The position numbers and the translations under genes are program-made. This document shows, one piece after another, positions 44,192 to 54,997 of a stretch of DNA of 64,000 nucleotides. Source of the DNA: Bacteroidota bacterium (lineage in GTDB: Bacteria > Bacteroidota > Bacteroidia > Chitinophagales > Chitinophagaceae). The notes beneath the pieces are model-generated. The model saw only the letters and a list, made by a program, of their open reading frames with translations. It had not been told where the DNA came from and did no database searches. Location: NCBI GenBank assembly GCA_028875875.1, contig JAGWUV010000001.1, positions 167,172 to 231,171 on the forward strand. Direction: 5' to 3'. The stretch's first letter is position 1; each line of letters opens with the position of its first letter.

Positions 44192-44680
44192 TTGAAACAA
44201 GCAACATTAATATTAGGTGTAGGTAATTTTTTAATGGGTGATGAAGGCATTGGTGTGCATGTGGTGAACCATTTACATGCAGATGCATTACCGGGAAATA
44301 CGGTATTGCTTGATGGCGGAACGGGTGGTTTTCATTTACTGGAATATTTTGAAAATTATTCGCATGTGATCATCATTGATGCCACGCTGGATAACAATCC
44401 TCCCGGAACGATCAGGCTCATCAAACCCAGGTTCGCAAAGGATTTTCCGCCTGCTATGAGCACACATGATATTGGGCTGAAAGATATGGTAAGTGCTTTG
44501 CAGTTATTAGATAAGATGCCCGATATTGATCTGTTCGTAGTTAGCATTGCTACTATACAGCAGCAGGGAATTGAGCTAACGGAAGCAGTAAAACAAGCAG
44601 TTCCCCATGTTATTCATCAAATTAATAAACTGTTGGAACGGAGATATAAAAAAGAATCGGTACTGATCGAAGAAGCATAG
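44192..44680 (+). CDS. hyaD: Hydrogenase maturation protease
   Basis: A 162-residue HycI/HyaD-family endopeptidase that removes the C-terminal extension of HyaB. The N-terminal ILGVGNFLMGDEGIGVHVV and the DGGTGGFHLLEYF and DIGLKDM motifs carry the nickel-sensing Glu/Asp/His residues. The start is a TTG at 44192, five bases after the hyaC stop; no ATG fits, and the usual GVGN motif begins a few residues later. Confidence 0.93.
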   Translation: MKQATLILGVGNFLMGDEGIGVHVVNHLHADALPGNTVLLDGGTGGFHLLEYFENYSHVIIIDATLDNNPPGTIRLIKPRFAKDFPPAMSTHDIGLKDMVSALQLLDKMPDIDLFVVSIATIQQQGIELTEAVKQAVPHVIHQINKLLERRYKKESVLIEEA

Positions 44681-44736
44681 GGCATACGATTTGATGATAA
44701 CAGAATTTATTCCTTCTTTTCTGTTTTCATAGCGAC

Positions 44737-44774
44737 AAAAAAATGAGGGTTGATGCATTTGCATTAACCCTCAT
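44737..44774 (-). terminator. Terminator between hyaD and recQ
   Basis: ATGAGGGTT (44743-44751) pairs with AACCCTCAT (44766-44774), with an inner ATGC/GCAT. On the reverse strand a seven-T run follows, so it terminates recQ, and perhaps weakly hyaABCD. Confidence 0.8.
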
Positions 44775-44800
44775 GTATTATATAGTTATATAGTGTTGCT

Positions 44801-47071
44801 TTAGTTGCCGTAAACGCTTAAGAATTTAATACGCATGATCTTTAATTGTTCCCAGGTAAGATCATGTTCGCTTAGTTCCTGCTGTGCTAATTGCAGCGAA
44901 GAGGTTTCGCAACCTTTGAAATATTCAATAATATCCTCTTGCTCATATTCATCCAGCCATTCGTCGATAGCATAATCCAGGTTAAGCTTGGTACCGCTGG
45001 CAGCAATGGTTTCCATTTCTTCCAGCAGCTCATCCAATCGCAATCCTTTATTCTTCGCAATGGTTTCTAACGGAATCTTCTTATCTACATTCTGAATGAT
45101 GTAGATTTTGTTATTACTCTTATTGGCAACACTCTTCATTACAAAATCATCCGGCTTTTCAATGTCATTATCGGCCACATATTTTGCAATCAGTTCAACA
45201 AAGGGCTTACCATACTTAATAGCTTTCCCTTTACTCACCCCCTGGCATTTTTCCATTTCTTCCAGCGTGGTAGGATAGAGTGTAGCCATATCCTGCAAAG
45301 AATTTTCGAGGAAGATCACGAAAGGAGGCAGTGATTTTCGCTTCGCTTCTTTCTGGCGAAGGTCTTTCAGCATTTCAAACAGTTTTTCATCTGCTGCTGC
45401 CCCTGTTTGTGAAGCGGTTTCTGTTTCATCATCATCTTCATTAGCCTCTTCAAATAAGTTGTTGAGCACAATTTTGAAAGAAGAAGGTTTCTTCAAAAAC
45501 TTCTCACCTTTCTCTGTAAGTTTCAATAAGCCATATTCTTCAATATCTTTCCTGATGAGGTTTTCAAGCAACATCTGCCTGATGAGGCTATTCCAGTAAT
45601 GTGATTGATCATTGTCTTTTCCAATTCCAAATTCAGCCAGTTTCTCATGGCGGAACATAGTGATCTGGGGTGTTAAGCGGCCCATGATAATGTTCACTAC
45701 ATATTCGGTGGTAAAACGTTCATCCAATGCTTTGATGGCTTTTAACACTTTCACCACCTCTTCTTTGGCTTCGATCTTTTCTTTAGGATTTTTACAGTTA
45801 TCGCAATTACCACAGTTTTTATTATCCCACTCTTCACCAAAATAATGCAACAGTATTTTTCTCCTGCATACGCTGCTTTCGGCATATGCCACAGTTTCAT
45901 TGATCAACTGTGCACCCACTTCTCTTTCGCTTAAAGGTTTATCACGCATCAGGTGTTCCAGCTTGGATACATCTTTGTGCGAATAGTAGAGCACACAAAG
46001 ACCTTCCAGTCCATCCCGGCCTGCACGGCCTGTTTCCTGGTAATAGTTTTCAATAGATTTAGGGATGTTGAAGTGAATTACGAAACGGATATCCGGTTTA
46101 TCAATACCCATTCCAAAGGCAATGGTAGCTACAATTACCTGTACATCTTCATTTAAAAACTGATCTTGCCTGTCTGCCCGCAGCTTTTGATCAAGCCCCG
46201 CATGATACGCTACGGCTTTAATGTTATTAGCCACCAATATCTCGGCTAGTTCTTCCGTTGTTTTCCTGTTCAGTGTGTAGATGATGCCGCTTTTACCTTT
46301 ATGCTGCGTGATAAATTTTACAATGCTTTTAATCGTTTGATCTTTCTTGATCTTCGGTTGTATCTCGTAGTAGAGATTGCTTCTGTTGAAGGAGGAAATA
46401 AAAATATTCGGGTTGCGAAGGCCCAGGTTCTTAACGATATCACTTTGTACTTTAGGTGTGGCAGTAGCGGTTAAAGCAATCACAGGAATATCAGGATTGA
46501 TAATATCCATCATTTCACGCAAACGCCTGTATTCTGGCCTGAAATCATGTCCCCACTCTGAAATACAATGCGCTTCATCCACTGCAAAGAATGATAGGGT
46601 AAGATCTGAAAAGAACTCCATGTTTTCCTGTTTGGTTAAGGTTTCAGGAGCAACGTATAAAAGTTTGGTTTTGCCTGCCAGCAGGTCATCTTTTACCTCT
46701 TTAATCTGGCCTTTGTTCAATGAGGAATTCAGAAAGTGCGCTACTTCATCTTTTTCGCTATATCCTCTTACCAGGTCTACCTGGTTTTTCATCAAAGCGA
46801 TCAGTGGCGATACTATAATGGCACATCCGGGCTTAAGCATGGCGGGTAACTGGTAGCATAAGCTTTTGCCGCCGCCGGTAGGCATGATCACAAAGGTATC
46901 ATTACCGTTCAGCAGGCTGTTGATGGCTTCTTCCTGCCTGCCTTTAAATTCATTAAAACCAAAAAACTTTTGTAATCCGGCGTGTATATCAAATTCGTGT
47001 GAAAGGCTTTGGGTTGTATTCTCTTTTTTTGCAGCTTTCTTTGCAGGTGCTTTTTTCGCGGTTTTTGCCAT
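44801..47071 (-). CDS. recQ: ATP-dependent DNA helicase RecQ
   Basis: A 756-residue 3'-5' helicase acting in recombination and repair. The N-terminus is Lys/Ala-rich (about 1-17). The helicase core has [15 protein letters not shown] (motif I), [15 protein letters not shown] (motif II region), TATATP, and the ETGRAGRDG motif VI; a zinc-binding module with [25 protein letters not shown] follows, then winged-helix and HRDC domains at the C-terminal end. It is about 150 residues longer than E. coli RecQ, as in other Bacteroidota. ATG at 47071 used. Confidence 0.95.
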   Translation of the reverse strand: MAKTAKKAPAKKAAKKENTTQSLSHEFDIHAGLQKFFGFNEFKGRQEEAINSLLNGNDTFVIMPTGGGKSLCYQLPAMLKPGCAIIVSPLIALMKNQVDLVRGYSEKDEVAHFLNSSLNKGQIKEVKDDLLAGKTKLLYVAPETLTKQENMEFFSDLTLSFFAVDEAHCISEWGHDFRPEYRRLREMMDIINPDIPVIALTATATPKVQSDIVKNLGLRNPNIFISSFNRSNLYYEIQPKIKKDQTIKSIVKFITQHKGKSGIIYTLNRKTTEELAEILVANNIKAVAYHAGLDQKLRADRQDQFLNEDVQVIVATIAFGMGIDKPDIRFVIHFNIPKSIENYYQETGRAGRDGLEGLCVLYYSHKDVSKLEHLMRDKPLSEREVGAQLINETVAYAESSVCRRKILLHYFGEEWDNKNCGNCDNCKNPKEKIEAKEEVVKVLKAIKALDERFTTEYVVNIIMGRLTPQITMFRHEKLAEFGIGKDNDQSHYWNSLIRQMLLENLIRKDIEEYGLLKLTEKGEKFLKKPSSFKIVLNNLFEEANEDDDETETASQTGAAADEKLFEMLKDLRQKEAKRKSLPPFVIFLENSLQDMATLYPTTLEEMEKCQGVSKGKAIKYGKPFVELIAKYVADNDIEKPDDFVMKSVANKSNNKIYIIQNVDKKIPLETIAKNKGLRLDELLEEMETIAASGTKLNLDYAIDEWLDEYEQEDIIEYFKGCETSSLQLAQQELSEHDLTWEQLKIMRIKFLSVYGN

Positions 47072-47309
47072 GGTCAACAATTTCTTTACAGCCCTCGGGG
47101 GAGGTGTTTAAACATTCTAAAAATTACTGCTTTATACTGGAAAAGAGCATTAGAATTTAGTTAATGTAGAGGTACCTACGCTTCTTACCCTCATCCACAA
47201 TGTGAAAACAGTTGTGATTTCTTCAGTGTTGATCTGCCGTGGCAGATTTTTAAAGGATGGCGAAGTTAATAAAGCCAAACGGGAACTGCAAGCGATACCT
47301 GTTAAAGTT

Positions 47310-47317
47310 TACCTTTG
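47310..47317 (+). promoter_or_regulatory. -7 box (TACCTTTG) for kdsD
   Basis: TACCTTTG matches TAnnTTTG and ends six bases before the ATG at 47324, the same spacing as in mnmH, implying a leaderless or nearly leaderless mRNA. Confidence 0.5.
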
Positions 47318-47323
47318 CACCGC

Positions 47324-48286
47324 ATGAATACGCCTATCATACAATCTGCCATCAGAACGATTGAGCTGGAAGCCGCATCTGTAAAGCATTTGATACCATT
47401 TATCGATGCCTCTTTTGAGGCTGCCGTACAAGCTATTTACCGTGCCAAGGGCCGCCTGGTGATCAGCGGCATTGGTAAAAGCGCCATTGTAGCACAGAAA
47501 ATTGTGGCCACTTTCAATTCTACCGGAACACCGGCCCTGTTCATGCATGCGGCCGATGCTATTCATGGCGATCTGGGAATGGTGCAAAAAGATGATGTGA
47601 TCATGATCATCAGCAAGAGTGGTGAAAGCCCTGAAATAAAAGTATTGGTACCCCTGATCCGAAACTTCGGTAATACCATCATTGGCATGGTAGGTAATAT
47701 GAGTGGTTTTTTGGCAGCGCAAGTAGATATAGTACTGAATACTACGGTGGAACAGGAAGCCTGCCCCAATAACCTGGCGCCTACTACCAGTACCACTGCC
47801 CAAATGGTGATGGGTGATGCTTTGGCGGTAGCATTGATGGAGCTAAGCGGTTTTACCGGGCAGGATTTTGCGAAATACCATCCGGGAGGTAACCTGGGCA
47901 AGCGTTTGTATTTGCGGGTAGAAGACCTGTACAAGCAGAATATGCAACCCAAAGTGCTGGCTACTGCTTCATTAAAAGAAGTGATTGTAGAAATAACAGA
48001 AAAAAGGTTGGGTGTTACTGCTGTTGTGGATGAACAGAATATGCTGCAAGGCATTATAACGGATGGCGATTTACGAAGAATGCTGGAGCGGAGCAATAGT
48101 CTTGAAAACATCATAGCAAAAGATATTTTATCTCCGCATCCTAAAACGGTAAGTGCTGATACGATGGCTGTTGATGCTCTGGAAGTATTGCGTAAACATG
48201 ATATCAGCCAGTTGCTGGTAGCGGATAACGGGGTATACCTTGGTGTACTGCACCTGCATGATTTAGTGAGGGAAGGAATTATTTAA
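47324..48286 (+). CDS. kdsD: D-arabinose-5-phosphate isomerase (KpsF/GutQ family)
   Basis: Interconverts ribulose-5-phosphate and arabinose-5-phosphate, the first step to KDO of lipopolysaccharide. The 320-residue product has a SIS domain (about 30-165) with VISGIGKSAIVAQKI, the HGDLGM loop and SKSGESPEIKVL, and two C-terminal CBS domains (about 205-320). ATG at 47324 is chosen over a TTG at 47315. It precedes manC by 64 bp, consistent with surface-polysaccharide sugar supply. Confidence 0.93.
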   Translation: MNTPIIQSAIRTIELEAASVKHLIPFIDASFEAAVQAIYRAKGRLVISGIGKSAIVAQKIVATFNSTGTPALFMHAADAIHGDLGMVQKDDVIMIISKSGESPEIKVLVPLIRNFGNTIIGMVGNMSGFLAAQVDIVLNTTVEQEACPNNLAPTTSTTAQMVMGDALAVALMELSGFTGQDFAKYHPGGNLGKRLYLRVEDLYKQNMQPKVLATASLKEVIVEITEKRLGVTAVVDEQNMLQGIITDGDLRRMLERSNSLENIIAKDILSPHPKTVSADTMAVDALEVLRKHDISQLLVADNGVYLGVLHLHDLVREGII

Positions 48287-48350
48287 AAAACTTATTTTCA
48301 TCGAATTATATCTTTTTTTCACCCCTATATTTACCATCTAAAAATTCAGC

Positions 48351-49433
48351 ATGAACAAGCATCATTATGTTGCCATTATGGCCGGTGGTATCGGCAGCAG
48401 GTTCTGGCCCAAGAGCAGAACATCTTATCCCAAACAGTTCCTCGATATTTTGAATACAGGTAAAACGCTTATCCAGTGGACCTTCGAAAGGTATGCCGCT
48501 TTTATTCCCAAAGAAAATATTTACGTGGTAACTTCTGAAGAATATACCAGCATTGTTGCTGAACAGTTACCGGAGATGCCTGTTGAAAATATTTTAGCAG
48601 AGCCAAGTCGTAAAAATACAGCGCCTTGTGTGGCCTATATTTCATTTAAGTTGCTCGAGAAAGATCCTGAAGCAGCGTTGATCGTTGCACCCAGCGATCA
48701 TATGATCTTAGACGGAGAAGGCTTTAGGAGTATCGCTACCACAGCACTTGATTTTGTTACCCGAAAAGATGCTTTTATTACACTGGGTATTAAGCCTACC
48801 TATCCCAATACCGGTTATGGTTATATACAGTTTGATACCGAAGCGGTAGAAGACAATATTCATAAAGTAAAAACCTTTACCGAAAAACCTAACCTGGAAC
48901 TGGCTAAAACATTTGTTACAAGCGGTGAGTTTTTATGGAACGGTGGCATCTTTGTTTGGAAAGTAAAAACAGTGGTGGAAGCTTTTGAACAATACCAGCC
49001 GGAAATGTTTGAATTGTTTGAAAATGAGAAAAACAATTTTAATACCGGCGAAGAAAAGGCAGCCATCAATCGTATCTATCCCTTATGTACCAATGTTTCC
49101 ATTGATTATGCCATCATGGAAAAAGCCAATAATGTGTACGTGATACCTTCTTCTTTCGGGTGGAGCGACCTGGGTACCTGGAACAGTGCCTATGAGAATT
49201 TAGATAAAGATTATTTAGGCAATGCCGTAGCGAGTGATAACGTAATAGTGATTGATGCAACCAAGTGTATGGTGAGTGCACCACACGAGAAGCTGCTGGT
49301 ATTACAGGGGCTGGATGATTTTATTGTAGTAGATACAAAGGATGTACTGATGATTTGTAAGAAGGAGAAAGAGCAGGCTATTAAAGAATATGTGGCCGAA
49401 GTGAAGCGTAGTAAAGGAGATAAATATTTGTAA
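48351..49433 (+). CDS. manC: Mannose-1-phosphate guanylyltransferase
   Basis: Makes GDP-mannose from mannose-1-phosphate and GTP. The 360-residue product has the pyrophosphorylase loop MAGGIGSRFWPKSR (about 10-23), the lysine-bearing EPSRKNTAPC (about 83-92), APSDHM and FTEKPNLE motifs. The C-terminal cupin isomerase domain of bifunctional ManC is absent, so it is the short single-function form. A terminator follows. Confidence 0.93.
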   Translation: MNKHHYVAIMAGGIGSRFWPKSRTSYPKQFLDILNTGKTLIQWTFERYAAFIPKENIYVVTSEEYTSIVAEQLPEMPVENILAEPSRKNTAPCVAYISFKLLEKDPEAALIVAPSDHMILDGEGFRSIATTALDFVTRKDAFITLGIKPTYPNTGYGYIQFDTEAVEDNIHKVKTFTEKPNLELAKTFVTSGEFLWNGGIFVWKVKTVVEAFEQYQPEMFELFENEKNNFNTGEEKAAINRIYPLCTNVSIDYAIMEKANNVYVIPSSFGWSDLGTWNSAYENLDKDYLGNAVASDNVIVIDATKCMVSAPHEKLLVLQGLDDFIVVDTKDVLMICKKEKEQAIKEYVAEVKRSKGDKYL

Positions 49434-49461
49434 TCGTCCCTATCCAAATCAAAAAAATTAG

Positions 49462-49486
49462 GAGCTGTAATAACAGCTCTTTTTTA
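49462..49486 (+). terminator. Intrinsic terminator of manC
   Basis: GAGCTGT (49462-49468) pairs with ACAGCTC (49473-49479), loop AATA, then a six-T run. Confidence 0.85.
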
Positions 49487-49528
49487 TTTTCGTACCATTC
49501 TATACATACTTTCAAATACACAAATACC

Positions 49529-50836
49529 ATGAGCAGTTTTGAAGTTAGAGGCGGTAACCGGTTAAAAGGAGAGATCATTCCGCAAGGAGCCAAAAACGAA
49601 GCATTACAAATCTTATCGGCGGTATTATTAAGCGCAGAAAAGATTACTATTCATAATATTCCCGACATCCTAGATGTAAACCTGCTGATCGAATTATTGC
49701 AGGACATGAATGTGAAGGTAGAACGAATAAACAGGCATACCTGTATTTTCCAGGCAGATGATGTGAACGTAGATTACCTGGCATCTGATGCTTTTAGAAG
49801 GAAGGGCGGAAAATTAAGGGGCTCTGTAATGCTTGCCGGTCCTATGTTAGCAAGGTTTAAAAGAGCGTATATACCCAAGCCGGGTGGCGATAAGATAGGA
49901 AGAAGAAGATTGGATACACATATTATCGGCTTTGAAAAATTAGGTGCAGCATTTACTTACGATGAGGAGCATGGATATTTTCAATTAAGTGCTCCCCAAC
50001 TGAAAGGAGCGTATATGTTACTGGATGAGCCTTCGGTTACCGGCACGGCAAATATTGTGATGGCGGCAGTACTGGCTGAAGGAACAACCACCATTTATAA
50101 TGCTGCCTGCGAACCTTATGTACAGCAGTTATGTAAAATGCTGAATAGTATGGGGGCCAAGATCTCCGGCGTGGGCAGCAACTTGTTAACCATAGAGGGT
50201 GTGGCGCTGTTAAATGGAGCGGAGCATACCATGCTGCCTGATATGATTGAAGTGGGTAGTTTTATTGGGCTCGCCGCGATGACGCAAAGTGAACTGACCA
50301 TTAAGGGTGCAGGGGTGGCGCACTTAGGGTTGATTCCTGAAAAGTTCAGGCAGTTGGGTATTGACTTTTCTATCCAGGGAGATGATATTTATGTGCCTTC
50401 GCAGGAAGTATATGAGATACAAACCTTTTTGGATGGCGGTATTCTAACCATTTACGATCATCCCTGGCCTGGCTTTACCCCTGATCTCTTAAGTATTGTA
50501 CTGGTGGTGGCCACACAGGCAAGAGGAAGTGTATTGATACACCAGAAGATGTTTGAAAGCCGTTTGTTTTTTACGGATAAGCTGATTGATATGGGTGCAC
50601 AGATCATTCTTTGTGATCCGCACCGGGCAACGGTGATCGGTTTAGGAAGGAAGAACAACCTCCGTGGTATTACGATGAGCAGTCCTGATATTCGTGCAGG
50701 CCAGGCTTTACTGATCGCTGCATTGAGTGCAGATGGGAAGAGCGTGATCCAGAATATTGAACAGATAGACAGGGGGTATCAGTATATTGATGAGCGCTTG
50801 AGAAGTATTGGGGCGGATATTAAACGTGTTCCATAG
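49529..50836 (+). CDS. murA: UDP-N-acetylglucosamine 1-carboxyvinyltransferase with Cys-to-Asp active site
   Basis: First committed step of peptidoglycan synthesis: transfers enolpyruvate from PEP to UDP-GlcNAc. The 435-residue EPT-fold protein has KNEALQIL (Lys22/Asn23) and GSVMLAGPMLARF (98-110). The loop that in most bacteria contains the fosfomycin-reactive Cys115 reads PGGDKIGRRR, with Asp121 (GAT at 49889) at that place. Such Asp variants are active and not alkylated by fosfomycin. The C-terminal half is complete and the gene stands between two terminators. Confidence 0.95.
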   Translation: MSSFEVRGGNRLKGEIIPQGAKNEALQILSAVLLSAEKITIHNIPDILDVNLLIELLQDMNVKVERINRHTCIFQADDVNVDYLASDAFRRKGGKLRGSVMLAGPMLARFKRAYIPKPGGDKIGRRRLDTHIIGFEKLGAAFTYDEEHGYFQLSAPQLKGAYMLLDEPSVTGTANIVMAAVLAEGTTTIYNAACEPYVQQLCKMLNSMGAKISGVGSNLLTIEGVALLNGAEHTMLPDMIEVGSFIGLAAMTQSELTIKGAGVAHLGLIPEKFRQLGIDFSIQGDDIYVPSQEVYEIQTFLDGGILTIYDHPWPGFTPDLLSIVLVVATQARGSVLIHQKMFESRLFFTDKLIDMGAQIILCDPHRATVIGLGRKNNLRGITMSSPDIRAGQALLIAALSADGKSVIQNIEQIDRGYQYIDERLRSIGADIKRVP

Positions 50837-51005
50837 GTTTTCTCAATGTAGCTGTAAATGTGATAAGCAAAAAGGAATGAAGAAAGTACTGCGTATAGAG
50901 GAAGGCTCCTTCTTTTCTTTCCAACCTTGTTTACTGCTACTACTCAGTTTTCAATAGGGTTATTATCTTGATGAATAGTAAATACTGCTGCATATTAACC
51001 GCAAT

Positions 51006-51034
51006 AAAAAATCCGGCCATAGACCGGATTTTTT
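51006..51034. terminator. Bidirectional terminator between murA and rho
   Basis: AAAAAATCCGG (51006-51016) pairs with CCGGATTTTTT (51024-51034), loop of seven; A and T runs on both sides suit the convergent genes. Confidence 0.9.
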
Positions 51035-51059
51035 ATTTATAGAATGATTCTTTTTAAAC

Positions 51060-52745
51060 TTATCTGTTCATACTGGCGAGGAACTCTTCATTGTCCTTCG
51101 TGCCACGCATACGTTTCAGTAATTCAGTCATGGCTTCTTCAGTATTCATATCATTGATGTATAAGCGAAGAATATTCATGCGCTGTAATACTTCTTTATC
51201 CAGTAAGAGATCATCTCTACGGGTAGAAGAAGCAACGAGGTCGATGGCCGGGAAGATACGTTTGTTGGCCAGCCTGCGGTCGAGCTGCAATTCCATATTA
51301 CCGGTACCTTTGAACTCTTCAAAGATCACTTCATCCATTTTACTGCCTGTTTCAATCAAGGCTGTAGCCAGGATGGTTAATGATCCTCCGTTCTCTATCT
51401 TACGGGCTGCTCCAAAGAACTGTTTAGGCTTCTGCATGGCATTGGCTTCCACACCACCACTCAATACTTTACCGCTGGCAGGCGCTACCGTATTATGGGC
51501 ACGGGCCAGTCGGGTAATAGAATCTAAGAGGATCACCACATCGTGACCGCATTCTACCAAACGCTTGGCTTTTTGCAAAGCGATGGTGGATACTTTCACG
51601 TGTTTTTCTGCGGGCTCATCGAAAGTAGAAGCGATCACTTCTGCTTTCACGCTGCGTTCCATATCGGTTACCTCTTCAGGGCGCTCATCTATCAGCACTA
51701 CCATCAGGTAACATTCCGGATGGTTGGCTGCAATAGCGTTGGCCACATCTTTCAGTAACATGGTTTTACCTACTTTGGGTTGGGCAACAATCAATCCACG
51801 CTGACCCTTACCGATGGGGGTAAAGAGGTCCATGATACGTGTGCTGTATAAAGAAGCGGAGGTAAAAAGGTTTAGCTTTTCAAAAGGGAACAATGGTGTA
51901 AGGTAATCGAAAGGTACGCGGTCACGCACTTCATCGGGTCGCTTACCATTGATAGCATCTACTTTTAATAGAGCAAAATATTTTTCTCCTTCTTTTGGCG
52001 GACGAACAGAGCCGGAAACCGTATCACCTGTTTTCAGGCCAAAGAGTTTAATCTGGGAAGGAGATACATATACATCATCGGGAGAAGAAAGGTAGTTATA
52101 ATCGGAGGAGCGAAGGAAACCGTAGCCATCGGGCATCATTTCCAATACGCCTTCACCATTGATCACACCATCGAACTCAATGTTAAATACCGGTTCTTTC
52201 CTAAAGCTACGGGGCTGCTGTACGGGTGCTTCGGGAGCAATACCTGTTTCAGCTTCTGCCTGTACGGCAATGGGTTCGGCGGTTTCGGCATCATCTACCC
52301 CATCCATATCATCTTCAGCGCCCAGCGGAATATCTTCGTTGAATTCACTGGCTTGCGATTCGGTGGCCTGTAAAAGTTGTTGTGCCAGCAGAAGGGTAGC
52401 ATCATCGGGTTCATCATTGATGAGCTTTGCCTGCTTCACAGTTTTGCGGCTTTTTTGTTGTTTGGCCGGTGCTGTAGCGGCAGGTTTTTCTGCTTTAGGA
52501 GCTTCCTGCATTACTTCGGCTTCCTCGGTAATATTGCCGGTAGAGGCTTTAACAATGGTTTTACGGGTACGTGTTTTTTTACCGTCTTTTTCTTTTGTTT
52601 CGCTGGCTTTCACGGCCTGGCTATCAAGAATCTTATAAATAAGTTCCTGTTTGTCCAGTTTCTTTGCATTAGGTATATGCAGTTGCTCGGCTATGTCCAG
52701 CAACTCGGGAACCAGCATGTCGTTCAGTTGTAAGATATCGTACAT
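51060..52745 (-). CDS. rho: Transcription termination factor Rho
   Basis: Hexameric RNA-dependent ATPase that releases RNA from transcribing polymerase. The 561-residue protein has the Rho N-terminal helical domain (about 1-40), a long acidic, Ala/Gln-rich insertion (about 45-185) usual for Bacteroidota, the RNA-binding cold-shock-like domain beginning around [22 protein letters not shown], and the ATPase domain with QPKVGKTML (Walker A) and LIDERPEE and the Q-loop. Its 5' region is a 439-bp gap that may carry a leader. Confidence 0.97.
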   Translation of the reverse strand: MYDILQLNDMLVPELLDIAEQLHIPNAKKLDKQELIYKILDSQAVKASETKEKDGKKTRTRKTIVKASTGNITEEAEVMQEAPKAEKPAATAPAKQQKSRKTVKQAKLINDEPDDATLLLAQQLLQATESQASEFNEDIPLGAEDDMDGVDDAETAEPIAVQAEAETGIAPEAPVQQPRSFRKEPVFNIEFDGVINGEGVLEMMPDGYGFLRSSDYNYLSSPDDVYVSPSQIKLFGLKTGDTVSGSVRPPKEGEKYFALLKVDAINGKRPDEVRDRVPFDYLTPLFPFEKLNLFTSASLYSTRIMDLFTPIGKGQRGLIVAQPKVGKTMLLKDVANAIAANHPECYLMVVLIDERPEEVTDMERSVKAEVIASTFDEPAEKHVKVSTIALQKAKRLVECGHDVVILLDSITRLARAHNTVAPASGKVLSGGVEANAMQKPKQFFGAARKIENGGSLTILATALIETGSKMDEVIFEEFKGTGNMELQLDRRLANKRIFPAIDLVASSTRRDDLLLDKEVLQRMNILRLYINDMNTEEAMTELLKRMRGTKDNEEFLASMNR

Positions 52746-53184
52746 AGATTCGGTTAAATAAGGCAGATTACTTTTCGTTGACTATTAATCCTGTCTTTGA
52801 AATGGGAAATAATTATTGATTGTGATTGATGGAAAAGAAGGAACTGATGTGTCTGCGGGAAGCCTGGAGAGCGATATCAGTTTTTGTTTCCACTTGCAAT
52901 GTTACAGTAGTTTTTTCTAAAAAAAGAAAAATTTTTGTTATACCGGTGATGGGTAGCGACTGTACACACCTGCTACCGAACCGGATGGCGGAGGTATGAG
53001 GGCCGGGTATGCTTCGATAAGCTCAGTGCGACAATGATAATCTTAGTACGACAGTAATTTCGATGGACGGGCAGGTGCAATACCCGTTAAAGAATTTATT
53101 ATTGTATGATGTAACAGAATTACAGCCGCTATTCGGTACGCCGATACGACTTATCTTTGCCACCCACTTTTGAATTGTATAAAC
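52746..53184. other. 439-bp gap between rho and asnS with leader and promoter signals
   Basis: No gene seen. It contains GGTAGC/GCTACC arms (about 52951-52979) and the repeat-like pair CTCAGTGCGACAAT and CTTAGTACGACAGT (about 53023-53053). TATCTTTG at 53152-53159 is a -7 box for asnS, 25 nt before its ATG. Confidence 0.45.
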
Positions 53185-54621
53185 ATGTTTAACACAAGAA
53201 CAAAAATTAAAGCGTTGCTGCAAAGCGAGCCGACAGGACAAGAAGTAATTGTTATGGGATGGGTGAGAACCTTTCGAAATAACCAGTTTATCGCATTGAA
53301 CGATGGCAGCACGAATCATAATATCCAAATTGTTGTTGAACTGGGCTTACTGGATGAAGCTACCCTGAAACGTATTACCACAGGAGCCTCACTGAAAGTA
53401 ATCGGGGAAGTGGTACCTTCTTTGGGTAAAGGACAAAAAGTTGAGGTAAAAGCAAAAACGGTGGAGATACTGGGCGACAGTGATGCAGAGAAATACCCAT
53501 TACAACCTAAGAAGCATAGCCTTGAGTTTTTAAGGGAGATCGCTCACCTGCGTTTCCGTACCAATACTTTCGGGGCGGTGTTTCGTATACGCCATTCACT
53601 GGCTTTTGCGGTACATCAATTTTTCAATGAAAAAGGTTTTGTGTACCTGCATACTCCTATTATCACCTCGAGTGATGCAGAGGGAGCCGGTGAGATGTTC
53701 CGCGTAACCACTCTACCGTTAGAGAACCCTCCATTGAATGAGGATGGCAGCATTAACTATAAGGAAGATTTTTTTGGTAAGAGTACCAATCTTACTGTAA
53801 GCGGACAATTGGAAGGAGAACTGGGTGCCATGGCTTTCAGTGAGATTTACACGTTTGGTCCTACGTTCCGCGCCGAAAACTCCAATACTACCCGTCATCT
53901 GGCCGAGTTTTGGATGATAGAACCGGAAATGGCTTTTTACGATATTGAGGATAACATGAACCTGGCAGAAGCATTTATCAAATACCTGATCCGCTATGCC
54001 ATGGAGCATAATATGGAGGACCTTGAGTTTTTAGACCAGCGGCTAGCGGAGGAAGAGAAGCAAAAGCCACAGGCAGAGCGTACGGAAATGGGATTGCTGG
54101 AGAAACTGCGTTTTGTGGTGGATAATGATTTTGAAAGAATCACGTACACAGAGGCGATTAATATTTTATTAGACTCACCGGCCTATAAAAAGAAGAAGTT
54201 TAAATATGAAGTAAGCTGGGGTATTGATATGCAGAGTGAGCATGAGCGTTACCTGGTAGAGAAGCATTTTAAGAAGCCGGTGATTGTAACGGGTTATCCT
54301 GCTGCTATTAAAGCATTTTATATGCGTATGAATGAGGATGGTAAAACAGTGGCTGCAATGGATATTTTAGCTCCCGGTATTGGAGAAATTGTAGGGGGTA
54401 GCCAACGTGAGGAGAGGTTAGACCGACTGGAACAAAGAATGAGAGATATGCATATTCCTGCGGAAGAGATGAGCTGGTATTTGGATACCCGCCGTTTTGG
54501 TACGGTACCGCATGCCGGTTTTGGCCTGGGGTTTGAGCGGATGGTACAGTTTGTAACCGGTATGGGCAATATACGTGATGTGATTGCCTTTGCCAGAACG
54601 CCGCAGAACTGCGAGTTTTAA
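53185..54621 (+). CDS. asnS: Asparaginyl-tRNA synthetase
   Basis: A 478-residue class IIb synthetase that charges tRNA-Asn. An N-terminal OB-fold anticodon-binding domain (about 12-100) with [20 protein letters not shown] precedes the catalytic domain with motif 1 [16 protein letters not shown], motif 2 [21 protein letters not shown] (about 229-249) and motif 3 [12 protein letters not shown] near the C-terminus. ATG at 53185; a TTG at 53170 is less likely given the -7 box at 53152-53159. It ends about 86 bp before tRNA-Phe. Confidence 0.96.
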   Translation: MFNTRTKIKALLQSEPTGQEVIVMGWVRTFRNNQFIALNDGSTNHNIQIVVELGLLDEATLKRITTGASLKVIGEVVPSLGKGQKVEVKAKTVEILGDSDAEKYPLQPKKHSLEFLREIAHLRFRTNTFGAVFRIRHSLAFAVHQFFNEKGFVYLHTPIITSSDAEGAGEMFRVTTLPLENPPLNEDGSINYKEDFFGKSTNLTVSGQLEGELGAMAFSEIYTFGPTFRAENSNTTRHLAEFWMIEPEMAFYDIEDNMNLAEAFIKYLIRYAMEHNMEDLEFLDQRLAEEEKQKPQAERTEMGLLEKLRFVVDNDFERITYTEAINILLDSPAYKKKKFKYEVSWGIDMQSEHERYLVEKHFKKPVIVTGYPAAIKAFYMRMNEDGKTVAAMDILAPGIGEIVGGSQREERLDRLEQRMRDMHIPAEEMSWYLDTRRFGTVPHAGFGLGFERMVQFVTGMGNIRDVIAFARTPQNCEF

Positions 54622-54660
54622 AACAAGCAGGATAAGAGAAATATAATTTGCTTAAAAAAC

Positions 54661-54690
54661 TTGCTTATTTAGAGATAGCGCCTATATTTG
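54661..54690 (+). promoter_or_regulatory. Promoter of tRNA-Phe
   Basis: TTG at 54661-54663 and TATATTTG at 54683-54690 are separated by 19 nt, the Bacteroidota consensus; the tRNA begins 18 nt further on. Confidence 0.7.
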
Positions 54691-54707
54691 CAACCCGAAT
54701 ATAAAAA

Positions 54708-54780
54708 GGTGCGGTAGCTCAGTCGGTAGAGCAAAGGACTGAAAATCCTTGTGTCGGCGGTTCGATCCCGCCCCACACCA
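54708..54780 (+). tRNA. tRNA-Phe (anticodon GAA), island attachment site
   Basis: A 73-nt cloverleaf: acceptor GGTGCGG/CCACACC with one C-A mismatch, D arm 54717-54732, anticodon stem AAGGA/TCCTT with loop CTGAAAA (GAA), T arm GGCGG/CCGCC. CCA is not encoded. A tyrosine recombinase gene follows 217 bp downstream, so its 3' end is the probable integration target. A second copy of the 3' end is not seen in this window. Confidence 0.95.
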
Positions 54781-54783
54781 CTT

Positions 54784-54826
54784 AAAAGCTTGATTATCAA
54801 TCAGTTATGTTGATTATCAAGCTTTT
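54784..54826 (+). terminator. Terminator after tRNA-Phe
   Basis: AAAAGCTTGATTATCAA (54784-54800) pairs with TTGATTATCAAGCTTTT (54810-54826) except for one position, followed by more T. Confidence 0.85.
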
Positions 54827-54997
54827 TTATTTGCAAAAAAATGCAAATAAGTGCATCCAAATGCACCCTGTAGGTGTACTTTTAGAGACAGGATTTTGGG
54901 CTTTTAGTCAACTTCATCACATAGCACTTCCTTGCATCAGGTAGCATTTCAACATGGTTTTGATCAAAAATAATTTTGAAACAAAAAATTTTTAGCC

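Noticed and set aside
46377..46856. 159-residue forward frame inside recQ
   Set aside because: Antisense shadow of the RecQ helicase core.
50947..50963. Third copy of the dispersed repeat (GTTTTCAATAGGGTTAT)
   Set aside because: Only one arm matches and no partner is found; too short to call.
53023..53328. Reverse frame before and within asnS
   Set aside because: Antisense to the asnS start and the promoter region; contains no family motif.
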